Shown here piece by piece: positions 6,654 through 13,939 of a stretch of 15,765 nt of DNA (positions are counted from its first letter, which is position 1; each line of letters opens with the position of its first letter). The stretch lies in contig CAJUKE010000036.1 in assembly GCA_910587075.1 (NCBI GenBank), positions 1 to 15,765 on the forward strand, in the 5' to 3' direction. The translations under genes and the position numbers were made by a program. Source of the DNA: an uncultured Muribaculaceae bacterium. GTDB lineage: Bacteria; Bacteroidota; Bacteroidia; Bacteroidales; Muribaculaceae. The notes beneath the pieces are model-generated. The model saw only the letters and a program-made list of their open reading frames with translations. It did no database searches and was not told the origin of the DNA.

Positions 6654-8834
6654 ATGGAAACCAACAACGAGCTGCGAACCGCCTGGGACTTCGCCGAACA
6701 CACCGGAGTGAGCATTTTCCTTACAGGAAAGGCCGGAACAGGCAAAACCACATTCCTCAAGACCCTGCGCGAACACACGGCCAAAACCGTGGCCGTGGTG
6801 GCCCCGACGGGCGTGGCGGCGATCAACGCCGGGGGAGCCACGATACACAGCTTCTTCCAGATCGCGCCAACGCCGTTCGTGCCGGGAATGAGTTCCGAGC
6901 AGAAGTTCAACTTCTCGAAGCAGAAACTGCGCATAATCCGCGCCCTCGATATGCTCGTGATCGACGAGATTTCGATGGTGCGGGCCGACCTCCTCGACGC
7001 CATCGACGACGTGCTGCGCCGCGTGCGCCGCTCGGCCCTCCCCTTCGGCGGGGTTCAGTTGCTCATGATCGGCGACCTCCAGCAGCTCGCCCCGGTGGTC
7101 ACCGCCGCCGACGAGGCGATGCTCCGGGGCCACTACCCCACCCCCTACTTCTTCGGGAGCCGGGCCCTTGGGCTGATACCCTACGTCACCATATGCCTCA
7201 CCAAGGTTTACCGCCAGCAGAACGCCGACTTCGTGGAACTCCTCAACCATGTGCGCGACGCGGCGCTCACCCCCGACGACATCCGGGCGCTCGGCCAGAG
7301 GCTCGACCCGGCGTTCCGCCCCGCCGCCGACAGCGGATACATACGTCTGACCACCCACAACCAGCAGGCCGACGACTACAACGCGACCCAGCTGCTGATG
7401 CTCCCCGGCAAGAGCCGCGTATACACCGCCCAGGTCAAGGGCACATTCCCCGAATACGCCTACCCAACGGCGCCGTCGCTGCAGCTAAAGGTTGGGGCGC
7501 AGGTGATGTTCGTGCGCAACGACCCCGAACACCGCTATTACAACGGACGCATAGGCCGGGTGGTCGAGATCACCCCCACTACCCTCAAAGTGCTCTGCCC
7601 GGGCGACGACGCCCCCATCGAGGTCGAGGAGCAGGTGTGGGAAAACGCCACCTACACCATCAACGAGGAGACCCGCAAGGTGGAAACCTCCGTGCAGGGC
7701 ACCTTCTCGCAAATCCCCCTGCGGCTCGCCTGGGCCATCACGATCCACAAAAGCCAGGGGCTGACGTTCGACAAGGTGGTGATCGACGCCGGGCGCTCCT
7801 TCGCGCCGGGGCAGGTGTATGTGGCCCTTAGCCGCTGCAAAACCCTCGAAGGGATCGTGCTCTCCACCCCTATCACCGCCGGGCAGGTGCTCTCCGACCC
7901 AGCCGTGGCAGCGTACACCGCCGGACAGGACGAGGAGGCGGCGCGCTCGATCGACCGCCTGGCCGACATCAAGAACGCCTACTTCCGCCAGCTCCTCTGC
8001 GAGCTGTTCACCTTCCGCGATATCACCGACCTGCAGCAGAGCCTCGCCCGCCACATCGCGCAGACCTACTCCCGCTCTTATCCCGAGGAGACAGCCGCCC
8101 ACCAGGCGGCGCTGACCGCGCTCCGCGAAAAGGTGACCGACGTGGCCGACAAATGGCTGGTGATGCTCCGCACATCGCCCGACGCGGCTCTCCGAGACCC
8201 GGAACTGCTGTCCCGCGTGGGGCGCGGCGCGATGTACTTCGCCAACACTATCGCGGAAATATTCGGCGACCTGCCCGACCGCACCGCCCGGGTGAAAACC
8301 GAGAACAAGCGCGCCAACCAGCGCCTCCAGGAGCTTAACGCCGACCTGCGGGGCGCCATCGACTCGCGCCGAGCGCTTCTCGAAGCGATTGCCCGCGAGG
8401 GGTTCACCATTTCCAACTACCTCAACGCCAAGCAGGCCGCCATTATCGAGGCTACCGCCGCCGACGACCCCAAAGCCGCCCGCAAAGGGCGCAAGGCCAA
8501 AACGGCGCGCGAAAAGAAGCCCCGCGAGGAGAAGGAGAAGTCGAACCTCGTGAGCTACCGTATGTTCCGCCAGGGCATGACCCGCCATGAAATCGCCGCC
8601 GAGCGCAACCTCGCCGTCTCGACCGTCACCGGGCACCTCGCGACATTCATCCCTTCGGGCGAGCTCACCGTCGACGACATCCTCACCCCCTCGGTATGCA
8701 CCCAGATCGCCTCGGCGGTGAAGCGCGCGGGCATCGGCTCCGGCTACGCCGCCATCCAGGCCCTCCTCCCTGCCTCCATCACCTCCAACGACGTACGCCT
8801 CTACCTCAACAACGCTCCCTCCCAGCGCGACTAA
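6654..8834 (+). CDS. Pif1/RecD-like superfamily 1 helicase with C-terminal helix-turn-helix
   Basis: A 726-residue ATP-dependent helicase. Walker A is GKAGTGKT (25-32), then motif Ia APTGVAAINAGG (50-61), Walker B with DEISM (104-108), motif III MIGDLQQLAP (about 136-145), and the C-terminal UvrD/RecD-like motif HKSQGLTFDKV (from 365) followed by ALSRCKTLEGI. This is the Pif1/TraA-like arrangement, acting 5'-3' in characterised relatives. The second half adds a helical region (about 430-605), a Lys/Arg/Glu-rich linker (about 605-630) and a short domain from about 633 (YRMFRQGMTRHEIAAERNLA, then STVTGHL) matching the helicase-associated HTH type (HTH_40, also at the end of B. subtilis YpbB). 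Role is probably DNA repair or replication-fork processing, but no substrate can be read from the sequence. The start fits the usual short N-terminus before Walker A. The next gene begins 23 bases downstream. Confidence 0.94.
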   Translation: METNNELRTAWDFAEHTGVSIFLTGKAGTGKTTFLKTLREHTAKTVAVVAPTGVAAINAGGATIHSFFQIAPTPFVPGMSSEQKFNFSKQKLRIIRALDMLVIDEISMVRADLLDAIDDVLRRVRRSALPFGGVQLLMIGDLQQLAPVVTAADEAMLRGHYPTPYFFGSRALGLIPYVTICLTKVYRQQNADFVELLNHVRDAALTPDDIRALGQRLDPAFRPAADSGYIRLTTHNQQADDYNATQLLMLPGKSRVYTAQVKGTFPEYAYPTAPSLQLKVGAQVMFVRNDPEHRYYNGRIGRVVEITPTTLKVLCPGDDAPIEVEEQVWENATYTINEETRKVETSVQGTFSQIPLRLAWAITIHKSQGLTFDKVVIDAGRSFAPGQVYVALSRCKTLEGIVLSTPITAGQVLSDPAVAAYTAGQDEEAARSIDRLADIKNAYFRQLLCELFTFRDITDLQQSLARHIAQTYSRSYPEETAAHQAALTALREKVTDVADKWLVMLRTSPDAALRDPELLSRVGRGAMYFANTIAEIFGDLPDRTARVKTENKRANQRLQELNADLRGAIDSRRALLEAIAREGFTISNYLNAKQAAIIEATAADDPKAARKGRKAKTAREKKPREEKEKSNLVSYRMFRQGMTRHEIAAERNLAVSTVTGHLATFIPSGELTVDDILTPSVCTQIASAVKRAGIGSGYAAIQALLPASITSNDVRLYLNNAPSQRD

Positions 8835-8857
8835 CCCATATAATACCTATATAATAT

Positions 8858-9313
8858 ATGAGTGACTTTGCCGAAAATCTCACCCGATGGCTTATAACCG
8901 CCTTTCAATGGCGCGACCTGATAGTGCTCGTATTAGGGTCGGTGGTATTCCTGGGCATATGGGGTAGGTTTGCCTACGCCAACATAAAGGCGCGCGACAA
9001 ATTTGGCATCGCTATTTCCATCGCCGTGTTGGCCATCGGCGCGGGAGCCATTTGGTACTTTGCCAACGGCCTCAACCTTGGCGAACCGGCGCCGATTCGC
9101 CCTAAAACCGACGGCGGCGACCGGGCCGTGGCCTACGGCGTTATAGCCGTGCTATGGATCGCCTACGCCTACAACCTCATCCGCTACTGTCGGTTAGCCC
9201 TGCTGCGCAAACTCACCAAGGACTACCTCCACCTGCTGGGGATGCTCCTACTGGGCACCCCCGCCTACGCCCTCGCCACCTTCCTCATCCTCACCATTAT
9301 GCTGGGAGGTTGA
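8858..9313 (+). CDS. Small four-helix membrane protein of unknown function
   Basis: A 151-residue hydrophobic protein that I do not recognise. Four membrane segments are visible: about 22-44 (LIVLVLGSVVFLGIW), 50-71 (FGIAISIAVLAIGAGAIWYF), 90-110 (AVAYGVIAVLWIAYAYNLI) and 123-149 (LHLLGMLLLGTPAYALATFL). A basic stretch RLALLRKLTK lies before the last helix. It follows the helicase by 23 bases, so it may be co-transcribed, but the spacer is unusually AT-rich and could hold its own promoter. Its last 17 bases overlap the 3' end of the convergent antiporter gene. The start is the only ATG at the N-terminus that precedes the first helix. Confidence 0.8.
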   Translation: MSDFAENLTRWLITAFQWRDLIVLVLGSVVFLGIWGRFAYANIKARDKFGIAISIAVLAIGAGAIWYFANGLNLGEPAPIRPKTDGGDRAVAYGVIAVLWIAYAYNLIRYCRLALLRKLTKDYLHLLGMLLLGTPAYALATFLILTIMLGG

Positions 9314-10283
9314 TGATCAGCAGCGCGGTGTAGGCGATGTAGAGGAGGAAGAGGAGTGCGCCTTCGGGGCGGGTGATGGTGCGGCGCCCGAAGAGGGAGG
9401 CCACTACCCAGAACAGGAGGCTGGCGGCGGTAAGCGCCCAGAGGTCGGAGAGGCCGATGGTGCCGAAGCCGAGGGGTTTGATGGTGGCGGTTAGGCCGAG
9501 CACGAAGAAGATATTGAAGATGTTGGAGCCTATCACGTTGCCAATGCAGATGCCCGGGTTACCCTTCACGGCGGCTACCACCGAGGTTGCCAGCTCGGGG
9601 AGCGAGGTGCCCGCGGCGAGTATCGTAAGGCCGATCAGCCCCTCCGACCATCCGGCTGACTTGGCCACGCCCGAGGCGCCGTCGACAAACCAGTCGCCGC
9701 CGAACACGAGCCCGGCGAGACCCCCCACCACATACACTATGGCGCGCCACAGGGGCATACCCTTGCGGGAAGCACCCTCCGCTGCCGCCGGGTCGGCGTC
9801 CGCCGGCTCAACCCGCTTGGCCGAGGCGAACGTGTAGCGCATAAACACTATGAAAAACAGTAGGAGAATCAGCCCGTCGGCACGGGTGAGGGTCATCGCC
9901 CCCCCGGCGCCGAGCATCGGGGCGGCCCCCATCACCAACAGCACCACTGACGATAGCACCACAAGGGGTATCTCATTAAGCAGCACACCTCTCTCAACGG
10001 CGATAGGCTTGATCATCGCCGCCACGCCCACAATCACCAGTATGTTGAATATATTGGAACCCACGATATTGCCGACGGCCATCTCCGTGGAGGCGTTCAT
10101 AGCGCTCGTGATCGACACCACCAGCTCCGGGGCGCTGGTCATCATCGACACCACGGTGAGGCCCACCAGGAAATCCGACATACCGAAGCGCTTGGCGAGG
10201 GCCGCGGCGCCGTCGGTCATAAAATTGGCCCCGGCGAGTATCAGCACCAGTCCGGCGGCGAGCAACAGGCAATCAATCAGCAT
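9297..10283 (-). CDS. CaxA/YrbG-type sodium/calcium antiporter
   Basis: A 328-residue inner-membrane protein of the Ca2+:cation antiporter (CaCA) superfamily with two inverted halves of about five helices. The first alpha repeat is GLTVVSMMTSAPELVVS (41-57) with ion-binding Glu53, followed by GNIVGSNIFN; the second is GLTILAAGTSLPELATS with Glu230, followed by GNVIGSNIFN. A charged loop (about 150-175) joins the halves. It probably extrudes Ca2+ in exchange for Na+ or H+. One oddity is that the near-invariant GTS of the first repeat is MTS here (Met48), while the second repeat keeps GTS. The gene lies after two hairpins of the upstream secreted-protein unit. No exact TAnnTTTG box was found; TAACGTTT about 20 bases before the ATG is the nearest candidate. 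It overlaps tail-to-tail with the small membrane protein. Confidence 0.95.
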   Translation of the reverse strand: MLIDCLLLAAGLVLILAGANFMTDGAAALAKRFGMSDFLVGLTVVSMMTSAPELVVSITSAMNASTEMAVGNIVGSNIFNILVIVGVAAMIKPIAVERGVLLNEIPLVVLSSVVLLVMGAAPMLGAGGAMTLTRADGLILLLFFIVFMRYTFASAKRVEPADADPAAAEGASRKGMPLWRAIVYVVGGLAGLVFGGDWFVDGASGVAKSAGWSEGLIGLTILAAGTSLPELATSVVAAVKGNPGICIGNVIGSNIFNIFFVLGLTATIKPLGFGTIGLSDLWALTAASLLFWVVASLFGRRTITRPEGALLFLLYIAYTALLIINLPA

Positions 10284-10318
10284 CTCTCAAAAATTTTGAA
10301 ACGTTATACTTGATAAAC

Positions 10319-10350
10319 GCCCCCGCCGCGACAAAGATTGCGGCAGGGGC
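10319..10350. repeat. Strong hairpin between secreted-protein terminator and antiporter gene
   Basis: Arms GCCCCCGCCGC (10319-10329) and GCGGCAGGGGC (10340-10350) pair over 11 positions with one C-A mismatch around a 10-base loop. On the minus strand it is not followed by a T tract, so it is at best a backup terminator or a structure in the antiporter leader. On the plus strand it is followed by GAAAAAAA, which is not a terminator either. Confidence 0.6.
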
Positions 10351-10351
10351 G

Positions 10352-10388
10352 AAAAAAAGGCCGCGCCCCGACGATTGCGGGACGCGGC
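10352..10388 (-). terminator. Intrinsic terminator of the secreted-protein gene
   Basis: On the minus strand the arms GCCGCGTCCCG (10388-10378) and CGGGGCGCGGC (10370-10360) pair over 11 positions with one mismatch and a seven-base loop. They are followed by one C and seven T residues (10358-10352). It lies 60 bases beyond the stop codon at 10448, the classic rho-independent arrangement. Confidence 0.88.
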
Positions 10389-10447
10389 GCGAGCAAAGTA
10401 AAGAGGTCGTTTATTATTTAACGAGACCTTTACAGGATTGGTCGGAA

Positions 10448-11629
10448 TCAGAGGGCTACCTTGGTAACCTTGTTGCCCTGACGGCGGATGAAGATGCCGT
10501 TGGCGGGCTCGGCAACGCGCACACCCTGGAGGTTGAAGTATTCAACGGGGGCGTCGGCGTTCTCAACCACTACGGTTTCAACACCTGCCTGGTTGCTGGT
10601 GAGGCGGGCGCTCTTGATTTCCCAGGTACCGGCAGTAGTGGCGGTCGAGGAGTAGCGGAAGCCTACCTGGATTTTCTTACCGGCGTAAGCGCTGAGGTCC
10701 ATCTCCGCTTCAGCGAAGGAGGAGAAGTTCTTGCCATCGTTGTATGCGGGGAACATAGGGATGTTGATGGGGTTGCTCCATTCGCCACCCTCTTCGCGAA
10801 CGCAAACCTTGCAGAAATCCTCGGGCGAGATGAGAGCGCCGGAAGCGTCCTTGAACTGGCCAACGCACTGGTCGAAAGTAAGGGTTACGTCGGTCAGACC
10901 GGCAAGGTCCGCAACGGGCGATACGAGGAACGCGGCCTCTACGGCGAAGTTCTGCTTGTAATAAGCGGAGGCCTTCATGTAGTTGTTGGTGGCATCGCGG
11001 GTCCAAACGTAGCTGAGACCTTCGGGAAGGGTGCCGTCCTCGAAAGTGAAGCCGCCGTTGGAGGTGAACTCAACGTTGAACAGGCCGCCTGCAACGGGTT
11101 CCTCGGGTTCGGGAGTCTCAATGGCTCCGGCCTCGTCGGAAATCACGATAGCGTTGGCGCGGATCTGGCCTTCGGTGGAAGTAGCCTCGAAAACAGCCAC
11201 ACCTTCAGGATTGGCCCAGGTGATGGTGTTGGTGGTGAGAGCGCCGGTGACGTTGGCAGTCACAGTACCGCCGGTAGCGGCGGAGGGGGTGAAGGACATG
11301 CACTTGTCGTCGTACATTTCCTCGAACACAATCTGACGGAGGGTTACGCCCTCAGCCTTGATGGTCATGATCATGCTCTTGTACCAGCGGAGCTCGGTAG
11401 CGGTAGCGATACCGTCGACCTTTGTGGGGGAGGTGTTCTGGTTGATGGAGATGTTGAAAGTCTTGCCGTCAACTGTAACCTGAGTCGAGACTTCGCCCTT
11501 GCCGTTTTCACCGGTGCCGATGGTCCAGGTGGGTTTGTTGTCCCCCTTCATCGGGAGAGTCCAGGTTGTTGCCATTGCGGCAGAAGCGCAAGCGGCTACC
11601 GCGAGAGCAGAGAGTAAAAATTTCTTCAT
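10448..11629 (-). CDS. Secreted adhesin-like protein with T9SS-like C-terminal tail
   Basis: A 393-residue exported protein. A clear signal peptide (MKKFLLSALAVAACASAAMA) should be cut after Ala20. Residues about 21-165 form a beta-rich domain; a Glu/Pro linker (ETPEPEEPVAG) follows; residues about 178-350 resemble the jelly-roll 'choice-of-anchor J'/cleaved adhesin type domain (F..DGTLPEGLSYVW, AFLVSPVADLAG, MDLSAYAGKKIQVGFRY, GTWEIKSARL). The final 30 residues (YFNLQGVRVAEPANGIFIRRQGNKVTKV) match the tail seen on many Muribaculaceae and Prevotella secreted proteins and resemble a short Por/type IX sorting signal. The ATG at 11629 starts the signal peptide exactly; upstream in-frame starts add about 39 residues of untranslated leader. 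It is a stand-alone unit with its own promoter and terminator. Codon use looks less GC-extreme than in its neighbours, which may reflect high expression. Confidence 0.88.
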   Translation of the reverse strand: MKKFLLSALAVAACASAAMATTWTLPMKGDNKPTWTIGTGENGKGEVSTQVTVDGKTFNISINQNTSPTKVDGIATATELRWYKSMIMTIKAEGVTLRQIVFEEMYDDKCMSFTPSAATGGTVTANVTGALTTNTITWANPEGVAVFEATSTEGQIRANAIVISDEAGAIETPEPEEPVAGGLFNVEFTSNGGFTFEDGTLPEGLSYVWTRDATNNYMKASAYYKQNFAVEAAFLVSPVADLAGLTDVTLTFDQCVGQFKDASGALISPEDFCKVCVREEGGEWSNPINIPMFPAYNDGKNFSSFAEAEMDLSAYAGKKIQVGFRYSSTATTAGTWEIKSARLTSNQAGVETVVVENADAPVEYFNLQGVRVAEPANGIFIRRQGNKVTKVAL

Positions 11630-11734
11630 AAACAGCAATAGATTATTAGTTGATTTGTTTGTGTTGGTTTGTTTTTGAAACATTTCGAGGAGCCGAAACC
11701 CCACGCGAGCGGGGTGGCGGCAGTTTCCAGTTTT

Positions 11735-11763
11735 CAAAGTTAGCAATTATTTGCCAAACCCAA
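11735..11763 (-). promoter_or_regulatory. Promoter for the secreted-protein gene
   Basis: On the minus strand TTG (11763-11761), 18 bases, then TAACTTTG (11742-11735), an exact -7 match. The transcript would start near 11730 and carry a leader of about 100 bases, which ends in an A/C-rich, U-containing stretch before the ATG at 11629. Confidence 0.7.
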
Positions 11764-11800
11764 CCTTTTTTTAACAAAAACTTGAAAAATCACCCCGATT

Positions 11801-12859
11801 TCAGCGGCGGCGCTTGTCGATGGCGATCAGCGCGAACACCACCAGCCCGCAGAGCACCCAGAAGAGGGTTTGCGCGCCGATGAGCAGGTTGCCGAACGCC
11901 GCGGCCTCGGTGACGAACGCCTCGCGGCCCGGCCCGGCGAGCGCCGCGGCGGGGGCGAACACGCTCAGCCCGAAAATCATAGTGGCCTGGTAGGGCCCGA
12001 TGCCGCCGTTGGAGGGGACACCCATGGAGATACTCGTCAGCACGAAGCACACCAGCGGCGCTATCGCGCCGTGGCTCTCCAGGATGCCGTCTGTGAGGGG
12101 GAAGGCACGGAACGCGACATAGAGCTGGAGGAAGTAGCACCCCCACACACCTATGGTATAGAGGAGCCACTCGCCCTTGTGGTCCATCTTCGCGATGGCG
12201 GCGAAGCCGTCCCAAAGCCCGCGGAAGAAACCCTTGACCTTCAGCGCGAGGGTGCCGCGGCCCCGCTTCATAAAGAGCCAGCCGAGCAACAGGAACGCGG
12301 CGAGGGCTATCCAGGTCCAGGGGGAGGAGGCAACAGCCGACACGGCGCGGTAAGCGTCGGGGTACTCGCGCACGAAGTCGAGCAGTGGCCCGGAGGCGAG
12401 CACGAAGGTGAAGAGCGTGAGCAGCGCGACGGTGCAGGTATCGGCCAGGCGGTCGGCCACCATCGACCCGAACACCGCCGGGAAGGGGGTCGACTGGCGC
12501 TCGGCTATATAGCCCGTGCGCCACACCTCCCCGAGGCGGGGAAACACGAGATTTACGGCATAGGTGCCGAACATACTGTAGACCAGCGCGCGGAGCGGGG
12601 GGCGGCACCCTATGACCCGCAGCTGTATGCGCCAGCGCAGGGCGCGGAAGAACATCGGCAGCAGCCCTATGGCCAGGTTGAGGGCGATCCACCCGAAGCG
12701 GCAGTCGCGCCGAATAATCTCCACCATGGCGCCGAAGTCGATGTCGCGGAACATGACGACGCACAGCCCGACGCTCACGATGGCCGGGACGGCGATTTTC
12801 AGAAGCGTCGACAGCCAGCGCCGCTTGCCCCCCGAGGGGGCATTTTTCATTGGTTCCAT
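11801..12859 (-). CDS. Lysylphosphatidylglycerol synthase-type flippase-like membrane protein
   Basis: A 352-residue polytopic membrane protein of the LPG_synthase_TM/UPF0104 (YbhN-like) family, which corresponds to the membrane (flippase) half of MprF without the aminoacyl-transferase domain. About eight helices are visible, beginning at LLKIAVPAIVSVGLCVVMF. The family core lies at about 115-160: GTYAVNLVFPRLGEVWRTGY, then ADRLADTCTV. The second half has the typical LTSISMGVPSNGGIGPYQA segment (about 270-290). Substrates of stand-alone members are mostly unknown; transfer of lipids or lipid-linked molecules across the inner membrane is inferred from MprF. Two starts are possible: ATG at 12859 (used here) or ATG at 12850, three codons in. 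The -7 box at 12864-12871 is so close that the second would give a more usual leader. Divergent from the phospholipase A gene. Confidence 0.9.
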   Translation of the reverse strand: MEPMKNAPSGGKRRWLSTLLKIAVPAIVSVGLCVVMFRDIDFGAMVEIIRRDCRFGWIALNLAIGLLPMFFRALRWRIQLRVIGCRPPLRALVYSMFGTYAVNLVFPRLGEVWRTGYIAERQSTPFPAVFGSMVADRLADTCTVALLTLFTFVLASGPLLDFVREYPDAYRAVSAVASSPWTWIALAAFLLLGWLFMKRGRGTLALKVKGFFRGLWDGFAAIAKMDHKGEWLLYTIGVWGCYFLQLYVAFRAFPLTDGILESHGAIAPLVCFVLTSISMGVPSNGGIGPYQATMIFGLSVFAPAAALAGPGREAFVTEAAAFGNLLIGAQTLFWVLCGLVVFALIAIDKRRR

Positions 12860-12863
12860 ACGG

Positions 12864-12871
12864 CAAAATTA
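12864..12871 (-). promoter_or_regulatory. -7 box for the flippase-like gene
   Basis: TAATTTTG on the minus strand (12871-12864) is an exact TAnnTTTG match only four bases before the ATG at 12859 and 13 before the ATG at 12850. No TTG is seen at -33, so the call is partial. If used, the mRNA begins at or next to the start codon. Confidence 0.45.
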
Positions 12872-12935
12872 AGCAAATTTTCCCGATTTTGTCTCCATTA
12901 GGGGCGCGGCAGAACTCCGGCCCGGCTTTTTTTGT

Positions 12936-12943
12936 TAAATTTA
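12936..12943 (+). promoter_or_regulatory. Weak -7-like box for the phospholipase A gene
   Basis: TAAATTTA differs from TAnnTTTG at the last base and lies 54 bases before the ATG at 12998. No TTG lies at the -33 distance. Given as the best candidate only. Confidence 0.25.
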
Positions 12944-12997
12944 CAACGGATTCATCTCCGCGGCTCATCACGACCCATACATCACACGCGCCAATCA

Positions 12998-13846
12998 ATG
13001 AAACTGCTCCGCTACATACTGCCGCTGCTCGCGGCGCTGACGCTGCTCCCCACGAAGGGGGCGGCCCAGATCATATCCGTCGCCGACGAGCACGTCAACG
13101 TCGACTCGGTGCGCCGCTCGTTCGCCGACCAGCACTACTACTTCGGCCTCTACAAGGACAACTACTTCATATTCGGCTGCCCGATAGGCTACCGCCCGAC
13201 ACGCGCCAACTCCGACGTCAAGTTCCAGGTCTCGGTCGCGCAGAAACTCACCAAGGCCACACTCCCCTTCGGCACATACCTATATTTATATTACACGCAG
13301 AAGGTGTTCTGGAACGTGCTTGAGAACTCCATGCCCATGACCGACCTCAACTTCAACCCAGGCGTGGGCCTGGCGAAGCCGATTTTCGTAAAGGGTCGGT
13401 TCTTGGGAAAGGTCACCCTCACGCTCGAACACGAGAGCAACGGCCGCGACTCCATTCAGTCGCGATCGTGGAACAAGGTGTCGTTCGGCGGCTCGGTAAT
13501 GGTCGACCCCAACCTGATGGTGTTCGGCAAATTCTGGATTCCGATCGTCGACGGGCAGAACAACAAGGACATACTCAACTACTGCGGCATATTCCAGTTG
13601 GGGTGGGACTGGCGCTCGACCAACCGCCGCCTCGGGGCCTCGATGAACTTCGTCAAGCGCAAAGGGAACGTGTTCAACTGGAACGTCACCGCCGAGTTCT
13701 CCTGGCGCCTGTCGAAAACGGCCAACCAGTTCCTGTTCGTCCAATACTACAACGGCTACGGCGAGGGGCTCCTCGACTACAACAAGTACCACTCGATGCT
13801 CCGCGTCGGCATCGTGATCAAGCCCACGCTCTTCTCTGAATTCTGA
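12998..13846 (+). CDS. pldA: Outer membrane phospholipase A (OMPLA/PldA family)
   Basis: A 282-residue outer-membrane barrel enzyme that hydrolyses phospholipids that reach the outer leaflet. The signal peptide (KLLRYILPLLAALTLLPTKGAAQ) starts at the ATG at 12998, which is why earlier in-frame starts are rejected. The catalytic triad is visible as His145 and Ser147 in EHESNGRDS and Asn159 in SRSWN, with the same H-x-S and 14-residue H-to-N spacing as E. coli OMPLA (His142, Ser144, Asn156). The remainder alternates as amphipathic strands with many aromatics up to the C-terminal VGIVIKPTLFSEF. E. coli OMPLA is a Ca2+-dependent dimer that helps maintain lipid asymmetry; the same role here is inference. 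It lies 138 bases from the divergent flippase-like gene and 93 bases before the AraC regulator. Confidence 0.93.
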   Translation: MKLLRYILPLLAALTLLPTKGAAQIISVADEHVNVDSVRRSFADQHYYFGLYKDNYFIFGCPIGYRPTRANSDVKFQVSVAQKLTKATLPFGTYLYLYYTQKVFWNVLENSMPMTDLNFNPGVGLAKPIFVKGRFLGKVTLTLEHESNGRDSIQSRSWNKVSFGGSVMVDPNLMVFGKFWIPIVDGQNNKDILNYCGIFQLGWDWRSTNRRLGASMNFVKRKGNVFNWNVTAEFSWRLSKTANQFLFVQYYNGYGEGLLDYNKYHSMLRVGIVIKPTLFSEF

Positions 13847-13883
13847 CCCGTTTTGGCATAAAAAGCCTATTTTATTCGAAAAG

Positions 13884-13915
13884 TTGGGCTATATTGGGAT
13901 TTTTGGCTATTTTTG
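13884..13915 (+). promoter_or_regulatory. Promoter for the AraC-family regulator
   Basis: TTG (13884-13886), 21 bases, then TATTTTTG (13908-13915), an exact -7 match. The transcript would start near 13919, about 20 bases before the ATG at 13940. An in-frame ttg at 13913 falls inside the box and is rejected as a start. Confidence 0.7.
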
Positions 13916-13939
13916 CCCGAAATTTCCAATCAGCACATC

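Noticed and set aside
10310..11617. A 435-codon plus-strand frame opposite the secreted protein
   Set aside because: No signal or domain is visible; the opposite strand has a signal peptide, recognisable domains, promoter and terminator.
11790..12998. A 402-codon minus-strand frame overlapping the flippase-like gene
   Set aside because: It is Arg/Ala/Gly/Pro-rich in another frame of the same strand; the accepted frame has membrane helices and family motifs.
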